A stretch of DNA of 33,001 nt, taken from positions 1 to 33,001 of the forward strand of contig CANMNA010000023.1 of the NCBI GenBank assembly GCA_947499075.1, given 5' to 3'. Source of the stretch: Myxococcales bacterium. Lineage in GTDB: Bacteria; Myxococcota_A; UBA9042. Position 1 is the stretch's first letter, and every line of letters starts with the position of its first letter. A program made the position numbers and the translations under genes. Below are positions 18,779-27,690 of this stretch, in pieces. The notes beneath the pieces are model-generated. The model was not told where the DNA came from. It saw only the letters and a program-made list of their open reading frames with translations, and did not search any database.

Positions 18779-20803
18779 CTCCAAAACCGGGCCCGCACGC
18801 CCCAGCCACTGGCGACGCACCTCCAGTTGACAGTACTCTTCGGCGATGGCAATGGATTCACCCAAGGTTGGGACCCGACGGACTCCCGCACAGCTGCGTC
18901 GGCGGCGGGCCACGACGGCCCATGCGCCAAGCAGGGTCGGGCCCAGCGCCAGCCATCCGCCTGTGGCGGCGCTGCTGCGACCACTGCAACCGGACGCACT
19001 GTTCGCAGAGGCTGCGTTGCCCGTTTGACCCGGCGTTGCTGCCGTGTCCGAGCCGATGCCACCCGCGGTTGTGTCCACCGATGCGGCGTCCGGTGCCACC
19101 GCGTCTGGGCCAGCACCGGTGCTATCAGCAGCGGCTTGCGGGTCAGGCTTGCCACCGCAGGTGCCGCTGCCACACGGTTGGTCGGCCGGGCACTCCTGCA
19201 GGGTCGGCCCAGCGCCGCACTGGTCGTAGATTTCCAAAATCTCTGCACTGGAGCAGACCTGCTGGACCGGCTGGGTCGCGCCGCTGTGAACACATTTTCC
19301 GTCGCCACAGCTGTCGACCGTGCAGTCCAGCCCGTCGTCGCAGTCCTTGGTAGCACCGGACAGGCACAGGCCAAGCCCGCAGTAGTCGCCTTCGGTGCAG
19401 GTGTCGCCGTCATCGCAGCCGCCCGACAGGGGCTCGTTGCTGCACGCGCCGGCCAAGCACCCGTCCACCGTGCAAGCGTTGTCGTCGTCGCAGTTCTTGG
19501 CCTTGCCGCTGCAGGCGCCGGCCGCGCACTGGTCGCCGCTGGTGCAGCTGTTGCTGTCGTCGCAGGGGCCACTGATCTGAGCGTGGCTGCAGGTGCCGCC
19601 GCCGCAAGCGTCTTGGGTGCACGGGTTGCTGTCGTCGCAACCCTGGGCTTTGTGCTGGCATCCTTGGCTGGTGCACGTGTCGGCGGTGCACGCGTCGCCG
19701 TCGTCGCAAGTACCGGCGAGCGGCGGGTTCTTGCAGGCGCCCTTGTCGCAGACATCCTGGGTACAGGCGACGCCGTCGCCGCAGTCTTTGCCTTTGCCGG
19801 GCTGGCATCCGCCGCCTTGGCAGGCGTCGCCCACCGTGCAAGGAACCTTGTCGTCGCAGACCTTGCTGTTGGGCGCGAACACGCACTTGCCGCTGGCGCA
19901 GCTGTCGGTGGTGCACAGCTTGCCGTCGTCGCAGGGCTTCTCGCCACCGGCCGCGCAATTGCCGTTTTGGCATGCGTCGTTGAGCGAGCAGGCGTCTCCG
20001 TCGTCGCAAGGGCTGTTGACGGGAACATGGGCGCAATTGCCATTGGCACAGCTGTCTTTGGTGCAGACTTGGCCGTCGTCGCAGCTCTTGGTGGCGCAAG
20101 GGTCAGCCACGCCGATCAGCTTTTCGTAGGACGCGACCAACGAATTGTACGGCGACACGAACACGATGCCGACGCCCGCGACGGATTGCTCAATGTCAAA
20201 GTGCAGGTGCACCGATGTAGGCGTGCCGCCAAACGCATTGGATACGACGCCCAACTTCTGGCCCTTGCTGACCTTTTGGCCGGTCTTGACGGACAGCGTC
20301 GCCGGATCCATGTGCAGATACCGGTACGTCGTGCCGCTAGCACCCTTGAGGTACACCGAATACGTGCCGATGCTGGTAATCGTGCCGTCTTCGGTCGCTG
20401 CAGTCGGGTGCTTCTTGTTTTCACAGGTTGCCGCACGAATGTCCTGACCCTGATGGCCTTTGCCCGAGGGACACAGCGGCATCTTCCATGTCCGCGTCTC
20501 ACAGTAGTTGTCGTACCACGGATAGCTGTAGTTCTTGACGTCGCATTGGCTGCCCTTGGGTCCTTGCGAGCCACCGACGCCCCACACCTGCGAGTTGGGA
20601 TAAGACGGCGCGTCCATGATCGGATAGCGCATGTTGGGGGCATAGACCTTGGTGGTCTTCAGGCCGGTGCCGGAGCCGGGCACGAGCACGCCGGCTGGGG
20701 CGTAGGTGAAGGGCGCGGCATGGGCCAAGGCGGCGCTGAACGTGGCTGCGGTCAGGCCAAGGCCAATGAGCCCAACGAGCCGCACGCGAAGTGGGCGGTT
20801 CAT
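18758..20803 (-). CDS. M23 (LytM) family metallopeptidase with Cys-rich repeats and MYXO-CTERM-like tail
   Basis: Signal peptide; GHQGQD and SVHLHFDI (HxGxD / HxH); repeated CDDGxxCTxDxC; GCSGRSSAATGGWLALGPTLLGAWAVVARRRRS. Confidence 0.82.
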   Translation of the reverse strand: MNRPLRVRLVGLIGLGLTAATFSAALAHAAPFTYAPAGVLVPGSGTGLKTTKVYAPNMRYPIMDAPSYPNSQVWGVGGSQGPKGSQCDVKNYSYPWYDNYCETRTWKMPLCPSGKGHQGQDIRAATCENKKHPTAATEDGTITSIGTYSVYLKGASGTTYRYLHMDPATLSVKTGQKVSKGQKLGVVSNAFGGTPTSVHLHFDIEQSVAGVGIVFVSPYNSLVASYEKLIGVADPCATKSCDDGQVCTKDSCANGNCAHVPVNSPCDDGDACSLNDACQNGNCAAGGEKPCDDGKLCTTDSCASGKCVFAPNSKVCDDKVPCTVGDACQGGGCQPGKGKDCGDGVACTQDVCDKGACKNPPLAGTCDDGDACTADTCTSQGCQHKAQGCDDSNPCTQDACGGGTCSHAQISGPCDDSNSCTSGDQCAAGACSGKAKNCDDDNACTVDGCLAGACSNEPLSGGCDDGDTCTEGDYCGLGLCLSGATKDCDDGLDCTVDSCGDGKCVHSGATQPVQQVCSSAEILEIYDQCGAGPTLQECPADQPCGSGTCGGKPDPQAAADSTGAGPDAVAPDAASVDTTAGGIGSDTAATPGQTGNAASANSASGCSGRSSAATGGWLALGPTLLGAWAVVARRRRSCAGVRRVPTLGESIAIAEEYCQLEVRRQWLGRAGPVLESGTVQE

Positions 20804-21447
20804 GGCCGCACCTCTGCCGCGACGGCCAACCGCCGCAACGATGCGGTCACCCGCAGCACAAAGGCATCGTCGGCGCACCGCACGTCGCCCATGGGGTCAG
20901 CACACTCCACGGCCACCGAATAGGCGGCACCAAAGGCCAAGAAGGTCGCGTGGACGATGGCTTCGTTGCGAAAAACCAACGGTGCGTGCCAGGTGGGCGG
21001 CGTCCAGTTCTCAGGCACCATCTCCGGGTCCACCAGCGCCGTGCGGTCGCCTTGCACCACGATGGTCAAGCCGTCGGCGGTTGCCGAAAGCGCGTACCAG
21101 TCGCGTTCGGCCGTCGCGATGCCGGGTTGCAGCCAGAGCGCGTCGTCGGGCAGCAGCACCGGCAGATCGGCGCGGCGCAAGGTCCGCAGGCTCGAGTTCG
21201 GCAGCGGCGACGCTAGCGGCGGGTGGGCGGCGGCAGCGACCGCGTCGATCGCTTTGCGCACGCGCGGCAGCGCCACGGCAGCGGCAGGCATCGCGGCCAG
21301 TGGATGGGTCAAGGCGGCAGTCCGTTGGGAAGCGGGCGCTTGTGCGCCGCCTGCCGGATGTGGGCTTGCGCACGCCGCCCAGACCAGCGCCGCCAAGCCA
21401 ACGGGGGTCCGAAGCGCCCACCAGCGACAATTGGCCAATCTGAACAT
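20800..21447 (-). CDS. Predicted lipoprotein, translationally coupled to the M23 gene
   Basis: MFRLANCRWWALRTPVGLAALVWAACASPHPAGG; TGA/ATG overlap with the 20803 start. Confidence 0.65.
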   Translation of the reverse strand: MFRLANCRWWALRTPVGLAALVWAACASPHPAGGAQAPASQRTAALTHPLAAMPAAAVALPRVRKAIDAVAAAAHPPLASPLPNSSLRTLRRADLPVLLPDDALWLQPGIATAERDWYALSATADGLTIVVQGDRTALVDPEMVPENWTPPTWHAPLVFRNEAIVHATFLAFGAAYSVAVECADPMGDVRCADDAFVLRVTASLRRLAVAAEVRP

Positions 21448-21583
21448 GGTCGGCGACCTCGGCCGCGCGGGCGGCAATTGCGGCATAGTCGCACTTGCCG
21501 GCCGGCTTGGACAAGTCAGGTCTTGGTGCCGCGGTGGGCCGACACCTGTCCGACGTGGCAGGGCGATCTTGTCCGGCGGACAG

Positions 21584-21712
21584 TAAGGAACGGTCAAGGA
21601 ACCACTCGATCACTTTGGTGCTGCAAGGAGCGGCGAGTCGGCTGTGAAGCCGAGAGCTTGCGACCCACCAAGCAAGCACGAACTGTCCAAGCCATACTTG
21701 GACAGTTCCTAA
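21584..21712 (-). repeat. Intergenic element copy D (129 bp)
   Basis: Reverse complement nearly identical to copy B (two differences seen by eye). Confidence 0.92.
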
Positions 21713-22088
21713 CTCGCTGGGCAATAATTTGATCTTGCTAGCTTTCACTCTTGGCACGCAACTTGAAGTGTCCCAGCGTCGTCTGCCGCGACCGCTGTGG
21801 TCCAGGCAGACGCCCACCGCGCAGCCGACGCTGCGCATCGCTGCGAGGTACGCCATGTATGCCGAGAATCAAAGCTTTGTCCCGGATCGCCCGTTCGTGC
21901 GGTCCGCTACTGCAGTGACGCAGCCCACGCGTGCCCCAAGCCGGTGGCGATGCTGCCGCCCGCTGCAAGTCCATCGCCGCGGCAGTTTGCCAGCGCGGCT
22001 CATGCCCGGGCGATGGCGTGGGCTTGCCTGGGTCTGCAGCTTTCGTTGGGGAGATTGCTCGCATGCTGCCGGGTGACGCGGCGGCGGT

Positions 22089-22544
22089 GTGTGGCGAGGC
22101 GTTGCTTGTGGCCACGGCGGCGTCGACCACCGTTGCTGCGCTGGCCTTGTCGCGTTGGGCGGGGCCCTGGTGCTGACCGCGATGACGGCGTGGACGATCG
22201 CGGCGTCTCACGCCGAAGGGTCGCTAGCGGCTCAGGTGGGCCTGGCAGGCTCGTTCTGGTGCGTCGCAGTTCTCACTGTACTGCTCGGAATTCAACGCAG
22301 TCTGCGCACTGAGGGCAAGCGCCCAGCCGTCGATTGGCGCTTGGGAGATTTCTGTGGGGAATTTGGGAAGGGCCGAGTAGATGGCATGGAGGTGACCCGG
22401 CTCGACGGGTCGCAGGGCCCCGTCCTGCTCTTCGTCCAGATGAGTCCACAAGTGACGGCTGAAATCGCAGCGCGCACCCGGGCCATCGTCGACAGCGTCC
22501 ACCTGCCGGCCGCTGCGCCCACTTTGCAAAGCGCCGCACGCTGA
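22089..22544 (+). CDS. Hypothetical small membrane protein
   Basis: Hydrophobic segments LVLTAMTAWTIAAS and SFWCVAVLTVLLGI; start uncertain (22182 is also possible). Confidence 0.4.
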   Translation: MWRGVACGHGGVDHRCCAGLVALGGALVLTAMTAWTIAASHAEGSLAAQVGLAGSFWCVAVLTVLLGIQRSLRTEGKRPAVDWRLGDFCGEFGKGRVDGMEVTRLDGSQGPVLLFVQMSPQVTAEIAARTRAIVDSVHLPAAAPTLQSAAR

Positions 22545-22598
22545 GCTGCGCAACAGAACGCGGGTTCAACCGGCCGCTTGCACTCAAGTGGGCCTGCC

Positions 22599-22619
22599 GA
22601 CCCCGCTCTTTTGCGGGTC
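22599..22619. terminator. Candidate hairpin GACCcCGC-tctttt-GCGGGTC
   Basis: 7-bp stem with one bulge; downstream of the 22089 ORF. Confidence 0.35.
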
Positions 22620-22713
22620 CAGATGCAGGGACTTGGCCGCCGAGGCGTTTGCGGATTAGACTGACCGGTGTGGTGGCGTCGCCGCCGCTCGTACGTCTTT
22701 TAGCGAGGTCGCC

Positions 22714-25683
22714 ATGCCGCCCCCAGCCGCCTCAGATCCAGCCGCCGAATCCACGCGCGGCCCAGGCACGACACCCGCTGCCCGCGCGCCCGCACCTGAC
22801 GCCGCGGCGGCCTCGCCGGATACGGCGACTGCGCCCCAGCCGCTGACCCAGGGCGCCGCGCTCGCGTCGATCACGACCAAAGACCAGACGTTGGGCGATA
22901 TCGCCTCGCCCTTGGCAACCAAACTGGCAGCCGCCGGCAAGACTTCGGTAGATTTCGAGTCTCAGTTTGCCGATGTGGGCGTGCTGCGCCATGAAGCGAT
23001 CGTGGCCTTTCTCGATGGCGGTGCGGCCCGGTCGGCAACCCAGACGGTGGCGTCGCCCGATCCGATCGCGGTGCAGAAGTTTGCCGACGTGGACAGCGAG
23101 CAGCACTTGAGCGATCCAGGCCTGGTCGACAAGTTCTACCTCAACCTGGTCACCGAGATGAAGAAGCCGTCGTTCAACGACCGCACCCGCAGCTACTCGG
23201 CCCTCAAAGCGGCCGCACCGCCCGCCGAATTCGCCTTCAAAGGCAATCAGATCACGCCAGACCGGATTACGCCGTACAGCTCGCGCAACCAGTCGGTCGA
23301 TCGGCTGTACGACATCAACACAGTCACCGCCGAGATTGACGCCGCGATCGAGCATCCGCTGCTGGCGGCGCGGGCGCGTCCCGACACGATCGCGACCAAG
23401 AAGGCCGACGTTGCCACGCGCAAGAAAGCTTACCGGCATCTGATCGCCGCCCGCGATCCCAAAACGACCATCGACCTGACCCAGCCGATCTCGCCGTATG
23501 GCACTTGGTACAAGCCGGGCGAAATTACCGTGCCGGCCGGCTCCAACGAAACCCAGTACGCCCGCATGATGCAATTGGGTGCGCTGCAGCCTGAGTGGTA
23601 TCCCAACGGCACCGTCGTGCTCAACATCGAGCGCACGCTGACCGCAGGGGCCCGCGACATCCGCAAACCGACTGCGTTTGACGGTCTGATGAGCGTGCTG
23701 TGGGTGTCGCGCAACATTGGCGAGAACGACTACGGCGTGACCGGCGGCGGCATCGGAGAATTCCTCGAGAAAGGCGTGCTTTTTAGCGAAGTCGTGACTG
23801 CGCAGGCGATTATCCCCAATGACGACTTCTTGGCCGACATCCAACGTGTGGTGTCCCAAGCCAAAGCCGCGGCACCTGGCAGCACTGCGACTGAAGAGGT
23901 TGCGCGCGGCAACGGCGCGGCGACCTCGATTCTGAACACGTCACCCGAAGTCGGCGGCATGTACAACAACATTTTGAGCACGACGGCCGGTGAGAAGCAG
24001 AATCCCAGTGCCGCGCCGGCAGCGCCCGGTGCCGTTCAGCCGACTTCGGCGTCGACGCCAGCGACGCCTGCTGGTGCTTTGGCGCCGGCTGGCTCCGCGC
24101 GCGGTGGCACTGAGCGGTCGAGCCACGCTGCTGGTCCGCCGCCACCCGCGTGGCAATCGCAAGTCGTGGCGACGATGCCATCTGAGAACGTGCGGCGCGA
24201 CGATCCGGGCCATACCTACCACATTTTGGCCGATGGTCGGGCGGTGGCGACGTCGCAGCCGGTACTGTTGGTGCCCGAAGTCGCTCAACAGCTGGCGCGG
24301 CAAGTACCGGCGCGGCCGGCGCCGGGGACCGTCGGGGCGTCCAATCAGAACGTGACGCAACAAGCAGGTGCAACGGCCGCAGGTGGCGCTGGCTCGTTCA
24401 ACATGAATGCGGTGACGCCGGCGACCCATCAGGTCGAAGGCATGGGTCCGGCTGGCGCGCAGCCAATGAATGCCGACCGCTCGACGGCGCTGACCACCAA
24501 CGCCGCCAATCCGGTGTTTGAGCGCGAAGCCCTGGACTTTGAGCGCAGCTTGGGCAGCAAAGCAGCCATCGACGGGGTTCCGCACGCGGCGACCATGGTC
24601 AGCAAGGTCAAGCAGTACATGGATGCGCGGGTTGCGCTCACCGCCGGCGGCGACACCACGTTGGCCAAGGCAGAACTCGAGAAATTGATTATTATGTGCG
24701 GCACGGCCAAGACCAAGACTTTTGTCGCGGGTGCGGTGGGCGCCGACATCGAACCGCTCAACAAGGTGATCGCGGGTGCCACCGAGACGGTGGCCAACTT
24801 GGCGACCTTTGACGGCGCGCGGCAACTGGCAGCTCAGGCGGCCGGCGCGGCAAATCTCCGAGAAATGATGACGTTTGTCTACAATTTTGGCTCGGCGATT
24901 CTCAACGGCGACCACATCAAGGCCGCAGGTGTCGATGAGGGTGTCAAAGCCAAGATGGACCAGTTCGCGGTGGCCGGTGGCCTCGATCCGGTCGTGATGG
25001 GTCGGCTGGCCAAGGCCTCGATGTGGGCGACCTCGCCGACCGCGCCAGTGGTCCGCGGTGGGCCAACCACACCGGCCGCGGCACTCGATGCGACGGACGC
25101 GATGAACAACCAGTTGGGCACCCGCGGCGAGCGCCAAAAAATCACCAATGGGCCGGCAGGCACCGATCTGTCGACGCGCACGGCGGCAGGTCTGGATCAG
25201 GCTGTACAGCCCAGCCCGCGCGAAGCCAGCACGATGGGCATCGACCCGGCGGACAACACGGCGCTGGTCACGTGGTCGGAAGGCACGCGCAAGTGGTGCA
25301 TGAACGAACTGGACCCGTGGGTTCAGGCGATGCGGCAGATGAGCTTGCCGTTGGCGGCTGGCCCCTCGGGCACCACCAATATGCTGATGAACACCAACGA
25401 AGTGCTGCAGGCGACCGGCGGCGAAGGGGCGCGGCTAGCTTGCCTCGGCTATTTGCTGCCGATCCACGCCCACACTGCAGTCGAAGTGCTCACGGCGGCG
25501 GCGACCCACGGCGTGGGCTTTACAGCCGGGCCAAACATGTACACCGACATCAAGCCCTACTCAGCCGAAGATCTGCGGCTGTCGTGCGGGCTTACGCCGC
25601 CGGGAGTCGACGGCAAGAAGCGCTTTCCGCACGAAAAGGCACCCGAGCCGGCAGCGGCCGCGGTTGCGCAAGCAGGCGCGTAG
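22714..25683 (+). CDS. 989-aa protein of unknown function, first gene of AAA+ cassette
   Basis: GAGG upstream of ATG; Pro/Ala-rich N-terminus and mid-linker; ordered C-terminal block WCMNELDPWVQAMRQMSLPLAAGPSGTTNMLMN...GYLLPIHAHTAVEVLTAAATHGVGFTAGPNMYTDIKPYSAEDLRLSCG. Confidence 0.85.
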   Translation: MPPPAASDPAAESTRGPGTTPAARAPAPDAAAASPDTATAPQPLTQGAALASITTKDQTLGDIASPLATKLAAAGKTSVDFESQFADVGVLRHEAIVAFLDGGAARSATQTVASPDPIAVQKFADVDSEQHLSDPGLVDKFYLNLVTEMKKPSFNDRTRSYSALKAAAPPAEFAFKGNQITPDRITPYSSRNQSVDRLYDINTVTAEIDAAIEHPLLAARARPDTIATKKADVATRKKAYRHLIAARDPKTTIDLTQPISPYGTWYKPGEITVPAGSNETQYARMMQLGALQPEWYPNGTVVLNIERTLTAGARDIRKPTAFDGLMSVLWVSRNIGENDYGVTGGGIGEFLEKGVLFSEVVTAQAIIPNDDFLADIQRVVSQAKAAAPGSTATEEVARGNGAATSILNTSPEVGGMYNNILSTTAGEKQNPSAAPAAPGAVQPTSASTPATPAGALAPAGSARGGTERSSHAAGPPPPAWQSQVVATMPSENVRRDDPGHTYHILADGRAVATSQPVLLVPEVAQQLARQVPARPAPGTVGASNQNVTQQAGATAAGGAGSFNMNAVTPATHQVEGMGPAGAQPMNADRSTALTTNAANPVFEREALDFERSLGSKAAIDGVPHAATMVSKVKQYMDARVALTAGGDTTLAKAELEKLIIMCGTAKTKTFVAGAVGADIEPLNKVIAGATETVANLATFDGARQLAAQAAGAANLREMMTFVYNFGSAILNGDHIKAAGVDEGVKAKMDQFAVAGGLDPVVMGRLAKASMWATSPTAPVVRGGPTTPAAALDATDAMNNQLGTRGERQKITNGPAGTDLSTRTAAGLDQAVQPSPREASTMGIDPADNTALVTWSEGTRKWCMNELDPWVQAMRQMSLPLAAGPSGTTNMLMNTNEVLQATGGEGARLACLGYLLPIHAHTAVEVLTAAATHGVGFTAGPNMYTDIKPYSAEDLRLSCGLTPPGVDGKKRFPHEKAPEPAAAAVAQAGA

Positions 25684-25686
25684 CCG

Positions 25687-26700
25687 GTGGCGCAAGAACC
25701 GAATTTCTGCCTCGACGGTGGATGGCTGGTTTCGTCCAAGCAGCCGTTGCCGGACTGGCCGTTTGCCTACAAGTGGACCCGGCAAATCCAAGGCGTCGGC
25801 TGCAACAACCTGCGCTGCACGGCGTGTGGTTCGACGGTGTTGTGGCGTCTCGACATCGAACACCCCAAGCAACCTGCGGCCGAGGTATACCAGCGCTGGC
25901 AAGCCGGCACGGGCGAAGACCCGCACGCCAACACTTGGGCGCGGACCTATGCCTGTCGCTGCCACATCGAGTCGCAGCAAGGCAGCAACCCGGCGCCGGT
26001 AACCGATGAGAATTGGGGCACCACTACGCCGTGGCAGTGCGCCGGGCATCCGCCGCTGCTGACGCCCGCGACGGTGCTGGGCATGACCATGGGGCTGGAC
26101 AACTGGGACGAGGCGGTCGAGCACTTGGCGCACTTGCGCAAGTCGCTGCCCAAGAACCAGAACGAGACGATCGCTTTGCCGCTGGGCACCGTGATGGCGG
26201 CGCTGCGCGGTGCGGATCGCGAGGAATTTGGCCAAGCGCTGCTGCGCGCGGTGCGGCACTCGGACTTGGTCGTGCGCTGTGAGGCGGTCAAGGCGTTTAC
26301 GCTGCTGGATGTGTGGCCACAGTGGCCGCGGGCGCTGGCCAAGCTAGTGATTGCCGAGCCGCGGTGGACCCTGGGTCAAGTCAACCCAGAATGGCCAACG
26401 GAGTCGCTGGACTGGTGGGCAGCGCGGGCGATTACGGCAATCGCGCCGCCGACTTCGCCGGAGCGCGCCGACATCGATCGCGCGGTGACGGTGCTGCGGC
26501 GGGTGGTGCTGGCACCGGGCGGCGGTCAGTTTTTGACTCAGGCGCTGTGCGACCTCGATCCCCAGTGGTCGGCCGAGCATGTGGTCGAGATGCTGCCGTT
26601 TGATGCCCAGGCGGGCAATTCGGTGCTGTACGCGCTCGCTGGCCAGCCCAAGTTGCGCGATGAGGCGGCACAGCGGCTGCAAGCCGCGACCGTTCATTAG
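25687..26700 (+). CDS. Zn-ribbon-like / HEAT-like repeat protein, cassette gene 2
   Basis: GTG start 3 bp after previous stop; CNNLRCTACGSTV and YACRCH; helical ALPLGTVMAALRGADREEFGQALLRAVRHSDLVVRCEAVKAFTLLD. Confidence 0.75.
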   Translation: MAQEPNFCLDGGWLVSSKQPLPDWPFAYKWTRQIQGVGCNNLRCTACGSTVLWRLDIEHPKQPAAEVYQRWQAGTGEDPHANTWARTYACRCHIESQQGSNPAPVTDENWGTTTPWQCAGHPPLLTPATVLGMTMGLDNWDEAVEHLAHLRKSLPKNQNETIALPLGTVMAALRGADREEFGQALLRAVRHSDLVVRCEAVKAFTLLDVWPQWPRALAKLVIAEPRWTLGQVNPEWPTESLDWWAARAITAIAPPTSPERADIDRAVTVLRRVVLAPGGGQFLTQALCDLDPQWSAEHVVEMLPFDAQAGNSVLYALAGQPKLRDEAAQRLQAATVH

Positions 26701-26712
26701 CCCAAGGTTGCG

Positions 26713-27639
26713 ATGGCGCTGCAAGTCAATTTTGCCCGCTGGGATCTGGAGTTGCACAGCGCAAGCGAGCTGCGCGCGGCGTTGCGCACGACGTTGGGCG
26801 ATGCCGAGTACTGCGGTGGTCCGTATGCGCTGGTCGGCCGCGATGTCGATGTGCCGGCGTGGGGATGGCTGGGCGAAGCGTGCTTGTTGCGCAGCGATTG
26901 GCTGCCGGCGGTGGCAGCGGCGGTGCTGGACGTGGCCCAAACGGCGACGCCGATGGAACGCAAGGCACTGGTGGACTTGCTGGCCAACGAACCGGCGACG
27001 GTGCGGTTGCTGCATTGGACGGCAGGGCTGGCCACGCAGTGCGGCGATTGGACGGGGACGCGCGCGGGTACGGGCTGGGGTGGGTCCAACACCGCGCCGC
27101 AGTTGGCCCATGTGCTGGCCAACCACGAGCGCTACGCGGCGGCGTGGACGGCGCCCCACCACGAGCTGGTGCTGAGCGAGGGTGCCCGGCCCAAGCTGCT
27201 GCCGCTCGGCAACGTGGCCGAATTGCGGGCGGCGCTACAACACACTGCGGCCAAAGGTGTGGGACCGTCGAACACGCTGGGCGATGCGGCTTGGGACTGG
27301 CTGGCCTACGAGGTCGCGTTTGTGCCGTGGGTCGCCGCCGCATTGCCCGATACGCTGCAGTGGGCGCTGCACGACGACCCGGGGTTGGCCTATGCCGCTT
27401 TGGACTACTTGCTGCTCGGTCAGGACAGCGGACGCTGGCTGGATTTGGCCATGGAATTGCGACGCAAGCCGCGGCCGTGGGCCGCCGAGCAGGTGCGCAA
27501 GAAGCCCAAAGGGTGGCACCGCCCGCTGCGCGGCAGTGGCGATCCGAGCCTGAAAACCTTGGGCGACGCGGCAATTCGGCTGGGGACGATCGCCCAGCGC
27601 CAAGCCGGTCACCCGGTGCTCGACCTGCCGCTGCCGTAG
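26713..27639 (+). CDS. Uncharacterised protein, cassette gene 3
   Basis: ORF 12 bp after previous stop, same strand; no family recognised. Confidence 0.75.
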   Translation: MALQVNFARWDLELHSASELRAALRTTLGDAEYCGGPYALVGRDVDVPAWGWLGEACLLRSDWLPAVAAAVLDVAQTATPMERKALVDLLANEPATVRLLHWTAGLATQCGDWTGTRAGTGWGGSNTAPQLAHVLANHERYAAAWTAPHHELVLSEGARPKLLPLGNVAELRAALQHTAAKGVGPSNTLGDAAWDWLAYEVAFVPWVAAALPDTLQWALHDDPGLAYAALDYLLLGQDSGRWLDLAMELRRKPRPWAAEQVRKKPKGWHRPLRGSGDPSLKTLGDAAIRLGTIAQRQAGHPVLDLPLP

Positions 27640-27676
27640 CGGCAGGCCGCCGATTGCGCTAAGGTCGCGGCCTGCC
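27631..27676 (+). promoter_or_regulatory. Two mutually exclusive hairpins at the cistron boundary before the ATPase gene
   Basis: CTGCCG-tag-CGGCAG (27631-27645) versus GGCAGGCCGC-N16-GCGGCCTGCC (27641-27676); GGAGG RBS begins at 27681. Confidence 0.5.
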
Positions 27677-27690
27677 TTCTGGAGGACGCC

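Noticed and set aside
18676-20049. 457-aa minus-strand ORF
   Set aside because: Alternative frame of the M23 repeat gene; A/T/R-rich with no domain.
18827-20923. 698-aa plus-strand ORF
   Set aside because: Antisense shadow of the M23/Cys-rich repeat gene.
21011-21856. 281-aa minus-strand ORF reading through element copy D
   Set aside because: Its N-terminal part is just translation of the intergenic element, and its remainder overlaps the coupled lipoprotein gene in another frame.
22732-25137. Minus-strand ORFs 22732..23859 and 23941..25137
   Set aside because: Shadow frames of the 989-aa cassette gene, which has the better start, RBS and ordered C-terminal sequence.
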